Below, in pieces: positions 50,801-62,212 of a stretch of 64,000 nt of DNA; position 1 is the stretch's first letter, and every line of letters starts with the position of its first letter. Below the pieces are notes generated by a model, which did no database searches, was not told where the DNA came from, and worked only from the letters and a program-made list of their open reading frames with translations. Both the position numbers and the translations under genes were made by a program. Source of the stretch: Aricia agestis (lineage: Eukaryota > Arthropoda > Insecta > Lepidoptera > Lycaenidae); contig NC_056418.1 in NCBI RefSeq assembly GCF_905147365.1, forward strand, positions 4,711,262 to 4,775,261, written 5' to 3'.

Positions 50801-52049
50801 TTTGTCATACTACACAGATGATAATAAATCTCTTACAAAATAATATGCTTTTATAACCAGTCATCATAATATTATATGAAATGTTTCAATCTTTAGAGAC
50901 TAATGATACTTAATATTTAATATGATATTTAGATTAAGACTTAACATAAATATAATCTATTAAAAAGAGATAAGATTGGGACATTTTGTGTTTATTTCCT
51001 TGTATTTCGTATCAAATGATGTAATGTTCCAAAAACGATGTAAATTTTAATGTTTAACCTCGATAAGGTAATGTCGCAGACAAGCATAATGTATGCGTCA
51101 CTCGATATTAAAATTTTAATCCGTATTTAGCTGAAACAAGATAACAATCCTTTTTATGTTTATTGGAATGCAAATATTTTGACCCCGATAAAATCGTAAA
51201 TATTTCTGTAAAATTTTGACCTTATCTGTTCATAATGCTTTTAAATATTTATCTTTTTACTTCTTGCCCAGAGTGTTACTGGGCTTTTCATGTGGGCCCC
51301 CACATAAAAAGCGCAGTAACACCGACAGAGATTTGTTTGTTTGTCGTGGCACATCCTGGATACTTTCATTTTCAATTAATATATGAAAGTGAGTCTATGA
51401 TCTTTCAGTCTGTTACCTCTTCACAACCAACTATAAAACTACATATATCCCGAAAAGGACATCTGATAATTTTATTCCTAAGAAATTTACGGTTGCATGC
51501 AACATCTTGTATCGATAATAATATTTAAAATGAAGTAATGACGCTACGATAACACAACGCACTTACATAGAAATTGACCCACATAGCTCAGGAAAGAAAT
51601 GCTGGATCTGCCTAATACGCGGGGAAAACACGGTGAACAGGTTCGAATCCGAAAGTTATTAACCGATAACGCTAGAAACTCGTACGTAATATGCGGAAAA
51701 TCGTGTTTTTGCGAGATCCATTTGGTGTTCGTAGTAAATGTTTTCATTTGAAGTTCATGGTAAAGTTACAACATTATAAGGCTGTTTTGACGCGTGCCAT
51801 AGTTAAAACTAGCTGCTATATTTTTAAAGTGCTCCCTGAAAGATTTCATACAACTCTACAGACTACAAAGCTTTATTGGTCGCCTTGATCAGAACTAACG
51901 CCGCCATTTTCTTCAGTGACACTCGAAAGATAGCTGAATTAGTCATCAAAGAATAATTTTACATGTGGCTGAAATGATAACAAGATACACTTTTGCGTGA
52001 TTTCTGCTACTGCTGCTGAGCTGATTCGCATCCACACAATAATATCATC
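50801..52049. other. AT-rich, nothing recognised
   Basis: Several 60-100 codon frames (51235-51528, 51544-51747, 51691-51888) have no domain, splice or codon-bias support. Confidence 0.4.
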
Positions 52050-52262
52050 TAAGGGTGAAGCCAAACGAGCGTAATTTTGGGAGTCGTGAGTCGCAGGATT
52101 TCGGTCGCATAAATATTTTTTCATACAAATCATGACTCACAAAATTACGCTCGTGTGAATTAAGTAGAAATTTTCTATGAAACTTAATGCAGCAGAATTT
52201 CTGCCAACCGAAATTCTGCGACTCACTACTCACAAAATTACGCTCGTTTGGCGTCACCCTAA
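52050..52262. mobile_element. foldback MITE family J
   Basis: AAGGGTGAAGCCAAACGAGC / GCTCGTTTGGCGTCACCCTAA ends; GTAATTTTG and GACTCACAAAATTACGCTCG repeat within, and AGAATTTCTGCCAACCGAAA sits near the right arm. Confidence 0.75.
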
Positions 52263-52639
52263 GTGTCACATGACACAACCTTGTAAATCTGACCTACTGT
52301 TTATCACTTTCTTTTCCTAATCAAGTATTAGCCAAAGGCTTTGGTGTTACAGCCAGAGATATAGGTAAGTATTTCATATTCGCATACAATGCAGATAATG
52401 AAGTTGCATTATAAGATGCGTAATTACATTGACCTTTTCTGCACTTCCCTGTTACTGAATCCCTTATCAAGAGGTCAATAAAGGTCAACTCTTTATGTGA
52501 TTTTATCAGTTCGTTCGGCAACTTTGATGTTAGTGCCGAAACGTGTTTGTCCGGGTGTAAATTTTACATGGTACAAAAACATTCTAAAAGATTGTATATC
52601 GGGTACACTTACAATGTATCTAGATGTATTTTTTACTTA

Positions 52640-52760
52640 TTTCACGGAGATATTCATTTATAACGCGGGAACCGTACAGTTTTCTAAAAACTATCCTATC
52701 AAAAGTTCAAAATATTTCCATTTTCCGTTACCATCAAAATCGATTTGGCGGTTAATAGTA
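52640..52760 (-). mobile_element. LINE-tail fragment
   Basis: Inverted GGGAACCGTACAGTTTTC, ACTATCCTATCAAAAGTTC and ATCAAAATCGATTTGGCGGT. Confidence 0.55.
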
Positions 52761-52852
52761 TAAAGGAGTTTCATAACTATTTTGTTAAATTTATAATAAT
52801 TATTAAATACCAAACAGACCCATTTTCGAATCAATAATATATGGATATATAA

Positions 52853-53285
52853 TTGACGACCTCTGTGGCTCAGTTGGTGGGCTGTTGGTAGCTTAAGCGT
52901 CGCGGGTTCGAATCCCGCCGACGGAACAAAAATTTTTCAAAGTTCCTGGGTCATGGATGTGTATTAAATAATTTAAAGGCATAAATTTTGTCAGGTATAA
53001 TAATAGTTGCTCTCAACATAATATTTCGCCGCTGGTGAAATTAGAATACCAAAGAAATGTAGCTTTCAAAATGTAGGATTACCCAGAAAAAGTATAATAT
53101 AATAAACTTAGTTTTCATTGGAAAGTATAAAAGTATATGTGTATTATATAATATTTTTTTTAAATATAATATGTATAGTATTAAAGTATTAAATATATTT
53201 CCGTTGTCTGGTACCTGTAACACAAGTCCTTCAGGTACTTAGCACGGGGCCAGACCGACATGGTGTGAAGCGTCCATAGATAATA
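52853..53285 (+). mobile_element. tRNA-derived SINE family G, copy 2, with insertion
   Basis: A box TGGCTCAGTTGGTGGGC (52866-52882), B box GGTTCGAATCC (52905-52915). The body as in copy 1: TCATGGATGTGTATTAAATA ... TCCGTTGTCTGGTACCTGTA ... GTGTGAAGCGTCCATAG. About 150 bp of unrelated AT-rich sequence (roughly 52985-53140) interrupts it. Confidence 0.85.
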
Positions 53286-53954
53286 ATATATTCTCCTGTG
53301 TACTTGTTATAACTTGTAGGTTTGAACATACTTTGGTGTATGAATTAACATGGAGGATGTGTGATTTCTCCAAATCGGCCCGCTTGATATTCCACACGCG
53401 TTCGTTCCCAGAATTACGACCAACTTGTAAGATAAGGACGATTTTACATGTGTATGGCGATACAAGTTTTTGACGCGTTGTTCGGTGAATGTTAATTGTG
53501 AAAATATTATTTTAAAGTTAAGCATTATACATTGTAATTGAATTGAAGATTGTATCAAATAATATAGGAACATGATTATTATTTTGGGGTCTTCCCTCTC
53601 ATTATTCTGCGGGAACATTTTTTCTCTATAAAAGGTGAACAATTACTGATGTAATTTGCAAAGGTCTATATAATTCTCTGTTTTAAATTTCATCGAAATC
53701 GGCCACGCTGTTTCGGAGCTTATTCAATGTAAACAGATCTATCCTTTTCATAATCGAAATAATATTAAGTTTGTTGTACAGTTATGATAATCTTCAAAGT
53801 TTATTGCATTATGTTCCTCTATTAAATAACAAGATGTAGTCATAATTTATATAATAACTTATGCCGTAGCCGCCCGTTGCTTAGAAATTCCCGAACGTTC
53901 GATATGCTTTATGGAGGCAGGATGGTGAGAATATAGTTGTACGTTACTTGAATT
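53286..53954. other. AT-rich, nothing recognised
   Basis: A 111-codon minus frame (53307-53642) has AT-biased codons and no domain; not called. Confidence 0.4.
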
Positions 53955-54353
53955 ATAAATTATAAGCAAAAAACTTTTTGAAAAAAAGCTTTTATTTAAA
54001 TATACTTTAAAAAGAAGAAAATAAATTTCTCCTTAAAAATGCTAACTATTAAGTTATAACCTCAATATATTATACAATTTGCATGATAATAAAAGCTTGT
54101 CGCCTGATTTATAAATACTTAAACTAGTACCAATTTAACTGAGTAAATTTATAATATATTTTTTATTTTATAAAAGTAAATAAATACTGACAGATTGTTA
54201 AGTCACGCGACAAGCTTTTATTATCATACAAATTGTATTATATTGAGGTTATAACTTAATAGTTAGAATTTTTAAGGAGAAATTTATTTTCTTCTTTTTA
54301 AAGTATATTTAAATAAAAGCTTTTTTTCAAAAAGTTGTTTGCTTATAATTTAT
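53955..54353. repeat. large palindrome, about 150-bp arms, 95-bp spacer
   Basis: The left arm (53955-54107) and right arm (54203-54353) are near-identical inverted copies: TTTTATTTAAATATACTTTA, AAGAAGAAAATAAATTTCTC and ATGATAATAAAAGCTTGTCG all recur inverted. Only a handful of mismatches and a short indel separate the arms. No coding frame. Confidence 0.9.
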
Positions 54354-54536
54354 TTTTTGTTTTTTAGTTAGGTATCTCTGGCTAGATTTCTTAGTCCACT
54401 TGATTGTAATTTGTGTTGTTTCAATAACTTGTTAAAATATGATTAAGTAATTTAAATCCTTAAGAAATCGTACTCGATTTTGATCAGTAAAAAACCACAA
54501 TATTGTCTATATTTAGTGAGTTGCAATATTCCGTTT

Positions 54537-54628
54537 ACACGACACGACACTACACGACACGACACGACACGACACGACACGACACGACACGACGACACGA
54601 CACGACACGACACGACACGACACGACAC
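54537..54628. repeat. (ACACG)n microsatellite
   Basis: About 18 units with one irregular unit near the start and one shortened unit near 54593. Confidence 0.95.
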
Positions 54629-54990
54629 TTACTCTTAATGAGCCCTTTTATTTAATAACCAAATTGCAGAAGTGCATTGAAAATAACTTTTCCCGTATCT
54701 TGAATGAGCCGTCATCATGGATGTAGAATGACATTACATTCGTTTTCGAGTTACTCTCAATAAACCCTTTTATTTGATACCCATATTGCAGAAGTGCATT
54801 AAAAATAACTATTCGTCTATCTTGGATGAGCCGCCATATTGGATGTAGAATGACATTGCATTCGTTTTCTAGTTACTCTCAAAAAGCCCATTCATTTAAT
54901 ATTCATATTGTAGGACTGCATAGAAAAATAACTATTTCGACATCTTGGATGGTCGGCCATATTGGATTTAGAGTGATGTCAAATACAATA
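54629..54990. repeat. tandem repeat, three units of about 118 bp
   Basis: Unit landmarks: TTACTCTCAATAAACCC, CATATTGCAGAAGTGCATT, ATCTTGGATGAGCCGCCATA, TTGGATGTAGAATGACATT. Starts near 54629, 54750 and 54868; the third unit leads into ATTTCAGCTCAATCGGTTAA and CATACATACTTACATACATA, like a retroelement 3' end. Confidence 0.85.
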
Positions 54991-56073
54991 TCGTGCATTG
55001 TCATCCAAACTAAACGTGCAATCAAAATTTCAGCTCAATCGGTTAAATAAATCTACTTCAAAATTGAGTTCCAAAATTTCACCCGAACATACATACTTAC
55101 ATACATACAGAGCAAGTTAAATAAAAGCTTTTAATAAAATATACTGTCCATTAAGGTACTTCACGATTAAATCCTTATTACTAATGACACAAGTATTACC
55201 TCAGGGGTAAAATAACTTTAAACAGACTTGTGTAAGAACCAAGCGACATATCTGTATAGGATTATGTTCATACGTCGAGGTTATATTTTTATATAAAAAG
55301 GTTATTCTTTCACATAAAAAAGGCAACATCTTTTTTATGTAAAATCCAAAGCTGATTGACTGATACAGCAATGTACAGGCCAACCTATAAGAGCTAGTTA
55401 CTTGAAATTTTGCACGTGTACCTGTTATGGTTCAGAAGCAGGTTGAAAGGGGATCAAAATTTGTACACGGAGAAATAAGCTGCATAGTTAATAGTAAAGT
55501 CACTTTAATATCTTGCAGCTTTGTGTGTATTTCTATACCACGGAAGTCTGAAATGAACTGTTTTATTTTAGTTTAATCTTAGCTCTACATAGTTTAGCAA
55601 TATATATTCTGTGGTTTAGCTTCATTATTTAGCTTTTATAAGTCAATAACTGTATTACAGATAAACTGATAAAAATATCTTCGGTAGCGAATAGATAAGA
55701 TCATGTCTGAGCAATTATTAGCTTCTGTAATATACTTTCTACGGCATTAAAAAATGAAAAGGTCACGTTTTCTTTTCTCGTATATATTACGTGTATATTA
55801 CAAGTATGACGGAAAGTATATAAACAATAGGCCGTACTGTGGAGTTAACATGACTGCGCGTGCGCACATGAAAGTCAGACTTAATTTATCGTAACGACAC
55901 TAACTCAAATGCCGAGATATAACTGACTTTTGCTTTTCTAGAAAATGCAGGATAGAGAGAAGTTTTTGTAATTTAATATGTTGGCAATTACAGAAAACTT
56001 GGATGAAATAGAAACTGTTCAGGAATAGAAGCAAACATATTTTTTGTTCCTAATTTAAACTACCTTTACAATC
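54991..56073. other. retroelement tail then AT-rich sequence
   Basis: To about 55125 it continues the preceding element (CATACATACTTACATACA). The remainder shows nothing clear. Confidence 0.4.
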
Positions 56074-56320
56074 TTAAGCTAAGTACTCACATAAGGTTTT
56101 GCTCGATAGAGCAATAACGTCGAGCAAAACCCGCGGCTCGGGATTTCGTCCACACATTCAGCGTTGCTCGATAGTTTTATTCTAAATCGATATATTTAAT
56201 TCCATCAAGCCGGCTCGATGCGAGCCTTCGAGCTATCAGTTTTGCGGTCCACACAGTAATTATTACTCGATTTGGAGTAAAACTATCGAGCAAAACCACA
56301 TGTGAGTACGTTTAGCATTA
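56074..56320. mobile_element. foldback MITE family H, copy 2
   Basis: GCTAAGTACTCACATAAGGT / CACATGTGAGTACGTTTAGC ends, TTGCTCGATAGTTTTATTCT and ATTTGGAGTAAAACTATCGA inside. A short extra piece (GAGCAAAACCCGCGGCTCGG) is present near the left end compared with 48311-48506. Confidence 0.75.
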
Positions 56321-56329
56321 TAATAAGTA

Positions 56330-56496
56330 TAGCTCTTCGAGGAAATTGGTTCCAAGGCAGTTGACAGACCTACGTCATTTGGTTGGGTTATGTCAATTCA
56401 ATGTTAATTAATATTGTGATCTGTTGGCTGGGTTTGAGGTAACGCGATCAAACTACGTAGGTCTCTCATCTGCCTAGGAATCAACTTCTCTGATAG
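56330..56496. mobile_element. foldback MITE family B, copy 3
   Basis: TTGGTTCCAAGGCAGTTGAC and CTCATCTGCCTAGGAATCAA; inside CAGACCTACGTCATTTGGTT and GGCTGGGTTTGAGGTAACGC. It lies 9 bp from the family H copy. Confidence 0.75.
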
Positions 56497-57039
56497 TACA
56501 TTAATCAATGCTTTATCTAAACATAAGGTTTCTCAGGGTTTTCGCTGTACTTTATATTATATTCCTAGCGCTTTTGAGAAGCTTATAATATTTTAACATA
56601 ATCCAATGGAATGAGATATAGAAAGAGAGATAGATTACAGAGAAAACTGAGTCCGATCATAAGTAACTGAATAAATATTTTATATCATCTTGAAAGGATT
56701 ACGAAAAAATTATAATCCTTTCAACCTGATATACCTATACAATATCAAATCCGTTATAAACGCACCCAAACAGCCCAAGCCCAGTTCCAAGTAATTTCAT
56801 GTATATTTAGCAAACTATACGCAAGTTCTTCATTATGCCTCAGGTAATACCGAGCCTTAGCCATTAAGTTTTAACAATTTCTATTAAAAACAGAACAATA
56901 GTAGTGAGAACTTGGAGCTGGCTTACCGTTAAACTTTGCCGTTATTGCAAGAATTTCATCTTGAATTTCGAACAATAGCGTTTGATTTTAAAACGTCTGT
57001 GGACTATATTGCAACGCGTAAATAGTGATGCAGTTTCAG

Positions 57040-57130
57040 AATAAATCCATACTAATATTTTAAATGGGAAAGTGTGTTTCTCTGTTTGTCAATCTGTCAA
57101 TATTCACGCCAAAACCGCCAGAGAATTCTT
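57040..57130 (+). mobile_element. LINE-tail fragment
   Basis: ATCCATACTAATATTTTAAA, GTGTGTTTCTCTGTTTGTCA and CACGCCAAAACCGCC. Confidence 0.55.
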
Positions 57131-57239
57131 TCTGACTAAGAAGGAACCTATATTCCTGTGACTGGAATAATAATCTAAGACATAAATTATAATAAAACTG
57201 AAGAAATGAAAATTCTGTACATTAGAGATAATCAAAAAA

Positions 57240-57641
57240 TAATAAGCGGGGGGCGTAACTACATCGTTATAGAAACCAAAAATGTGGTTAGTTTTTTGTA
57301 TGTCTGTCTGTCAGCTACTGATCCGATTTGAATGCGGTTTTCGCAAATATACATATTTAATTCTAACTTAACATCTAGAATAAATTTTTTTTACCCCACT
57401 CCTTTAAGGGGACCAAAGAAGGGGTCAGATTTTGTAAACTTTTTTCTTTAATGGACTTACTTCATATTATTTACTGTGTTTTCCAACTTAAAATCTGGTG
57501 TATAAAATGTTTCCCCCTACCTCTCTAAGGGGATAAAAGAGGGGCAAACTTTTGTATCAAACTTTTTTCTTTAACACGAAAACTACTGGTCCGATTTGAA
57601 TACGGTTCATATGGCAAAACAACATTTGCCGGGTCAGCTAG
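57240..57641 (+). mobile_element. Helitron-like element with internal duplication
   Basis: Ends AACAACATTTGCCGGGTCAGC then TAG followed by T. Twice inside: CCCCACTCCTTTAAGGGG and CCCCTACCTCTCTAAGGGG, each followed by AAACTTTTTTCTTTAA. The 5' end is uncertain. Confidence 0.6.
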
Positions 57642-58086
57642 TAAGAACCTAATATTTATATCAACAAATAAAAATTGAAAATTATTGTTTGTTTTATGTA
57701 TAAAATTTAAATCACGGGTTTGGATTTATAGCTGCATATTTGTCTTAATATAATCAAATATTATTTAAATTAAATCGACGGAGTCAAATTTATATTCACT
57801 TATGGGCGATTCTCGCAGCTCCTGCTAATATTATAATTTATAACCATTGTTCAAGTTTTGATATTCCACACACAAACGCACTTCATCCGAGATTCCTTCT
57901 TCGTACATTTTAATGTTAGAGTTGGTTCACACCACATTTTAATATTGAAGCAATGGGTTGTTAAAGTTTGACGAATATCTGGGTATGTTATTTATAATCA
58001 GATAATATTTCTGTCGAAATGATGTTTGCTTCTTAAATTGGCTGTATCCTAAGACAATTTTGGCATTTCCCTCGGGCATCCCTCAG

Positions 58087-58212
58087 GTTATATCAGAAAT
58101 ACCAAATAAAAATAAAATAAAGGTTAGGGTGGTTACCGATGCAGACTTAAATTCTAGCTACACAGAAGATGCAGCGGTAAAGATGTGTGTTGCGCCAATG
58201 TCCGTTAAAAAG
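58087..58212 (+). other. candidate coding exon of an unknown plus-strand gene
   Basis: Acceptor GCATCCCTCAG, donor AAG|GTAAAT, 126 nt, phase 0 at both ends, open for 42 codons: VISEIPNKNKIKVRVV, TDADLNSSYTEDAAVK, MCVAPMSVKK. The residue mix is protein-like and not repeat-like. No partner exon with matching phase was found, and no domain is recognised. Confidence 0.3.
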
Positions 58213-58552
58213 GTAAATTATTGTCTTGTTAGAGAAGTTTTTCACGATAAAATGTGTAAATTACTATATTACTAGGCATTGACATTCATACAAGTACTAA
58301 AAAACACATTAAAGCCCATAACAATTTTATAGCTCTTGTTTAAATTCCTTCGATTTTATTGCCTTTATTTGCTTTGCCTTGAGACGTACAATTTCGTGTT
58401 TTATAAATGCCAAACGGCAAACCTCACTAGATACCACAGATCTCATCTAGATATATTTTGTAACTTATAATATATGACATCATACAAGATGTCATATTTT
58501 ATAAGTTTACAGAATTTTTTAATTTTTGAGAACACATATTAGTGTCAACTAT

Positions 58553-58780
58553 TAGCATTGTCCACACTGTGCCTTTTTCTGTTCGTCAAGGGCATGCGTT
58601 ATAGCGCAGTCAACAGAGAACGTGAGGCATGCCCGCGACGCATGCCCTCTGACCGTATCCAAAACTTCAAAAATTACAATATTGGCGTTGCGTTCCTTGA
58701 CGCATTCAATTATTGAATGCGCCAATATGAAAGTTGATGACGAAAATTGAAGATGAAAGTGCACAATGTGGACATAGCTA
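58553..58780. mobile_element. foldback MITE family F, copy 2
   Basis: TAGCATTGTCCACACTGTGC and GCACAATGTGGACATAGCTA; the inside matches 46449-46697 (GGCATGCGTTATAGCGCAGT) but lacks the GTCGTCGACGACGACG stretch. Confidence 0.8.
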
Positions 58781-59211
58781 TTGAAAATTCAGTGTTCAAT
58801 GTAGCAAATCTATATCGCCTGATAGAATAATATGTCGTGTCGTCACACTATCACAATATTTGTCTCGTGTCGCGTGCTAGTAGTACCTATAACCTATTTA
58901 TTTCTATTTAATTTGAAATATTTTACTACATTATTGTGCAGTATTAAAAATATTTTGTTATTATACTTTTGGTTAATAGTTCAAATATAGATTTGAAAGA
59001 AATTGCCTCCCGGAACTATCAAAATAATCGATTATAATCGAAATCGATTTTGTGCGTAATGACCCTATATTCGACTTATTCGATTTATCCTTGGCATTTG
59101 ATTATCACGATTTTTCTCATTATCGTGTTTAAAAAAATCTAAGGTCAGTCAATACGTAATATCAATCAACTACAAATGATCTAGATGGTGGACGAATATC
59201 TTGTAAATGTT

Positions 59212-59665
59212 ATCCTACTAATATTATAAAGGCGAAAGTTTGTTTGGATGTATAGATGTATGGATGTATGGATGTGTGGATGTATGGATGTTTGTTACTC
59301 TTTCACGCAAAAACTACTGAACGGATTTTATCTATAAAACTACGGACGGATGAAACTGTACAATAATATAGCTTATACATCAGAATAACACATAGGCTAC
59401 AATTTTAACCTTTTGGTATATAGGATATCATCCCAATTTGGTATTATATTCACAAAAGTGGTGATCTGATGAAGGATCCATAAGTAATCGAAGGAACTCC
59501 TCAAAATTGATAGGGAAACATGTCGTGACTTCGGTTTCGTGAAAAGTATTCTAAGCATATGCTACCAACAAGTAAGATTTTGCACCGAGGTATACCTGGT
59601 ATACCGTGGTTCGGGAGGTGCTGAGAGAACTCCTGATTCTTTATAGATACAAGTTTGGGAGTTTC
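59212..59665 (+). mobile_element. retroelement tail with (ATGGATGT)n
   Basis: CCTACTAATATTATAAAGGC start, GATG-rich repeats (59247-59292), CTTTCACGCAAAAACTACTG, GGACGGATGAAACTGTACAA. The downstream part (TCGTGACTTCGGTTTCGTGA) is an uncertain extension. Confidence 0.65.
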
Positions 59666-60746
59666 GGCGTTGTTTTAAGAACGGAAAACATATGCTACTA
59701 TGCAAATTACATTCATCATCATCATCATCACTACCATATTATACCATGCGTCGTCCCATGATTATGAGCCTGTTATTGGTACTTTTCATAGTCTTTTAGA
59801 TCGAGACTCGAGTTTGACAAGCGATAATTAAAAAAAATCTATACTTACAATATTATAAACCTGAAGAGTATGTTTGCTTGAACGCGCTTATCTCAGGAAC
59901 TACAGATCCGATTTAAAAACTTATTTCTAATTTCAGTGTTACATAGCTCATTTATCGAGTAAGGCCATTTTAATGCTTATAGCCAAAATACTTACAAAAT
60001 ACTTTGAAAATTCCTACCAATTAAGATATTTACGAGATTTAGAATTTATTTTTTAGTAACAAATTGTGGTCCGCTGTTTTTGTTTTTCATATGACTTTAT
60101 CAATGTTCTAAATTATTTGCTACATAAATATTCTAATTAGTAAGATACATTCGGCCTTACTACAAAAGATTTAAACACCTGTTGAACAGTTGATTAGAAA
60201 AAAAAACAGTACTGTGGTCTCAAAACAAACAACAACTGTTCAATAGATGTTTAAATATTTTGCGGTAAGACCGATTGTTTTTTAATATAATAATGGATAT
60301 ATTATTATTATGTAGGTTGCAAAGGATATATTATTATGCCTTGTATAACATATTTAGTAAACATTGATATTCCTAATCTGCCCCATCAGCATTTATACAT
60401 TGACATCAAAATTGTAGATACGCCGAGACGGCCATAAAGATTGTATAAGGGACTTATTTAGAGACGATGCGATCGATTTCCGACATGTCTCTACATGGGA
60501 ACGAGATTAGCCACAAAACCTCCTATCAGGTGCTGATTTGTGAGCAAGATTATGTAACATTGCTCCATGTCTTTTGTGCTAAAACTACACAAAACATTGG
60601 TTATACTCGCGCATTATTGCTTAGTCACATTCGCTTGTTTTGGTATCGATTAGGTATACTCGATATCTAAATTGTTTTTTTATGGGATTTAACATAACGC
60701 GTCGGAATTGCCATGGCATATTTTAGTGATGTGTATTGTGTCCTCT
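59666..60746. other. AT-rich sequence, one exon-like stretch
   Basis: 60462-60530 reads open on the plus strand (MRSISDMSLHGNEISHKTSY then Q) between a TTATTTAG acceptor-like and a CAG|GTGCTG donor-like site. Support is weak. A (TCA)n run lies at 59712-59729. Confidence 0.25.
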
Positions 60747-60889
60747 AAGGGCCAATGCACACCGCAACACGACGCGTAGATGCATTTCTAAATTTGTATG
60801 GATTTGACAGATTTTCAAGACGTCTCACGCAATCGAAATCTGTCAAATCCATACAAATTTACGCCGCGCCACTGTCTGAATTGACCTTT
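60747..60889. mobile_element. hairpin MITE family E, copy 2
   Basis: GGGCCAATGCACACCGCAAC start, TTTCTAAATTTGTATGGATT, and an inverted arm ending CTGTCTGAATTGACC. Confidence 0.8.
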
Positions 60890-61046
60890 AGGGCCAATTC
60901 AGACCGCAACGCGACGCATAGATGCATTTTTAAATTTGTATGGATTTGACAGATTTGCAAGACATCTCACGCAATTGAAGTCTGTCAATTCAGTACAAAT
61001 TTAGAAATGCATCTACGCGTCCTGTTGCTGTTTGAATTGACCCTTA
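60890..61046. mobile_element. hairpin MITE family E, copy 3, abutting copy 2
   Basis: GGGCCAATTCAGACCGCAAC ... GCTGTTTGAATTGACCCTTA. It begins at the base after copy 2 ends, with a shared TTTA junction. Confidence 0.8.
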
Positions 61047-61359
61047 AACATATTTTATTATGAGCTAGTAAAATAGTTATCTCTTAAATAGCACTTTACA
61101 ACTTGGCGGTTTTTAATTTGGCGCATCTTCAATCAAGAAGCCTTGTAGAGCTCTATATTTTTTGTTTCAGGCTCTTTCTATGTAAAACCACAGCTGTCAC
61201 CTTTGTTCACGACACGGAACCCGAAATAATAGCTTCCTACGATACAAAGTTCACGTGACAGAGTATCGCTGTCGGAAACAGAATGAATTTCCTTGTGAAG
61301 TTTATCATGGCGCGCATTTGCATAGTTTTCATCGTCTGTGGGAGCCCTTATTGTTGTCA

Positions 61360-61457
61360 TTTTATGCGCTCTTCATACTTTTTTTACAAAGTATAAAAAG
61401 CGCTTATGCGCTCTTCATACTTTGTAAAAAAAGTATGAAGAGTGCATAAGCGCTTTT
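61360..61457. repeat. compound palindrome with three arm copies
   Basis: TTATGCGCTCTTCATACTTT occurs twice in direct order and once inverted (AAAGTATGAAGAGTGCATAA). 61395-61456 alone is a hairpin with about 29-bp arms and a 4-6 nt loop. Confidence 0.85.
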
Positions 61458-62060
61458 TTAAGGACATAATATATAGGAGAAGCTACAAAAGTTTATGCAG
61501 ACCAAATACATATGTAGGAAAAGCTAAAAATAGAGCGTGAGAAAGAGATAAATATATTTTGACCACGTTCACGTACTTTTTGATCATGCGCCAACAAATC
61601 CTTGAAGGTATAATATAAGCAGCTACTTTCAAAACAAATTATCGGCATTATCAAACGGGTATTCTGCTATAGTTTAATTTTATAAGGCTTAGGCCTCACA
61701 TTCCTATGAACAATGAAGGTTGCTAACCTCCATTGTGCGCGTAGTGATGTCCCATAATTAGTTGGGAATCGATTGTAATAATCGAAGTATCGTGGCATGC
61801 GAGGCGGGTTTTTGTACCAACTGAACATGATATTTAACAATTTTAATGTGAACAATGATCTGATGGATGAGCGATTATCGGTCTTTTTGCGCAATCGAAA
61901 CACGTTTAAAAAAGCACATCTGTCATATCAGCCAGTGACAGCTGTCATGAGACGTCAAAATCTTTGCGGTTTGCTTGCATTTTCATTGCAAATGCTAAGG
62001 TGTGTAATGTGTCTGCTACACAGGATAATTTTAATCACAGCAAAATGTGAGGATACCTAT

Positions 62061-62212
62061 TAGGGTCAATTCAGATCGCAAAGCGACGCATAGATGCATT
62101 TCTAAATTTGTATGGATTTGACAGATTTGCAAGACGTCTCACGCAATTGAAATCTGTCAATTCAGTACTTTAGAAATGCATCTACGCGTCGCGTTGTGGC
62201 CTTGACCCTTAT
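62061..62212. mobile_element. hairpin MITE family E, copy 4
   Basis: TAGGGTCAATTCAGATCGCA ... GTTGTGGCCTTGACCCTTA, with both inner GGATTTGACAGATTTGCAAG and GAAATCTGTCAATTCAGTAC. TTA flanks fit a TA-rich target. Confidence 0.85.
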
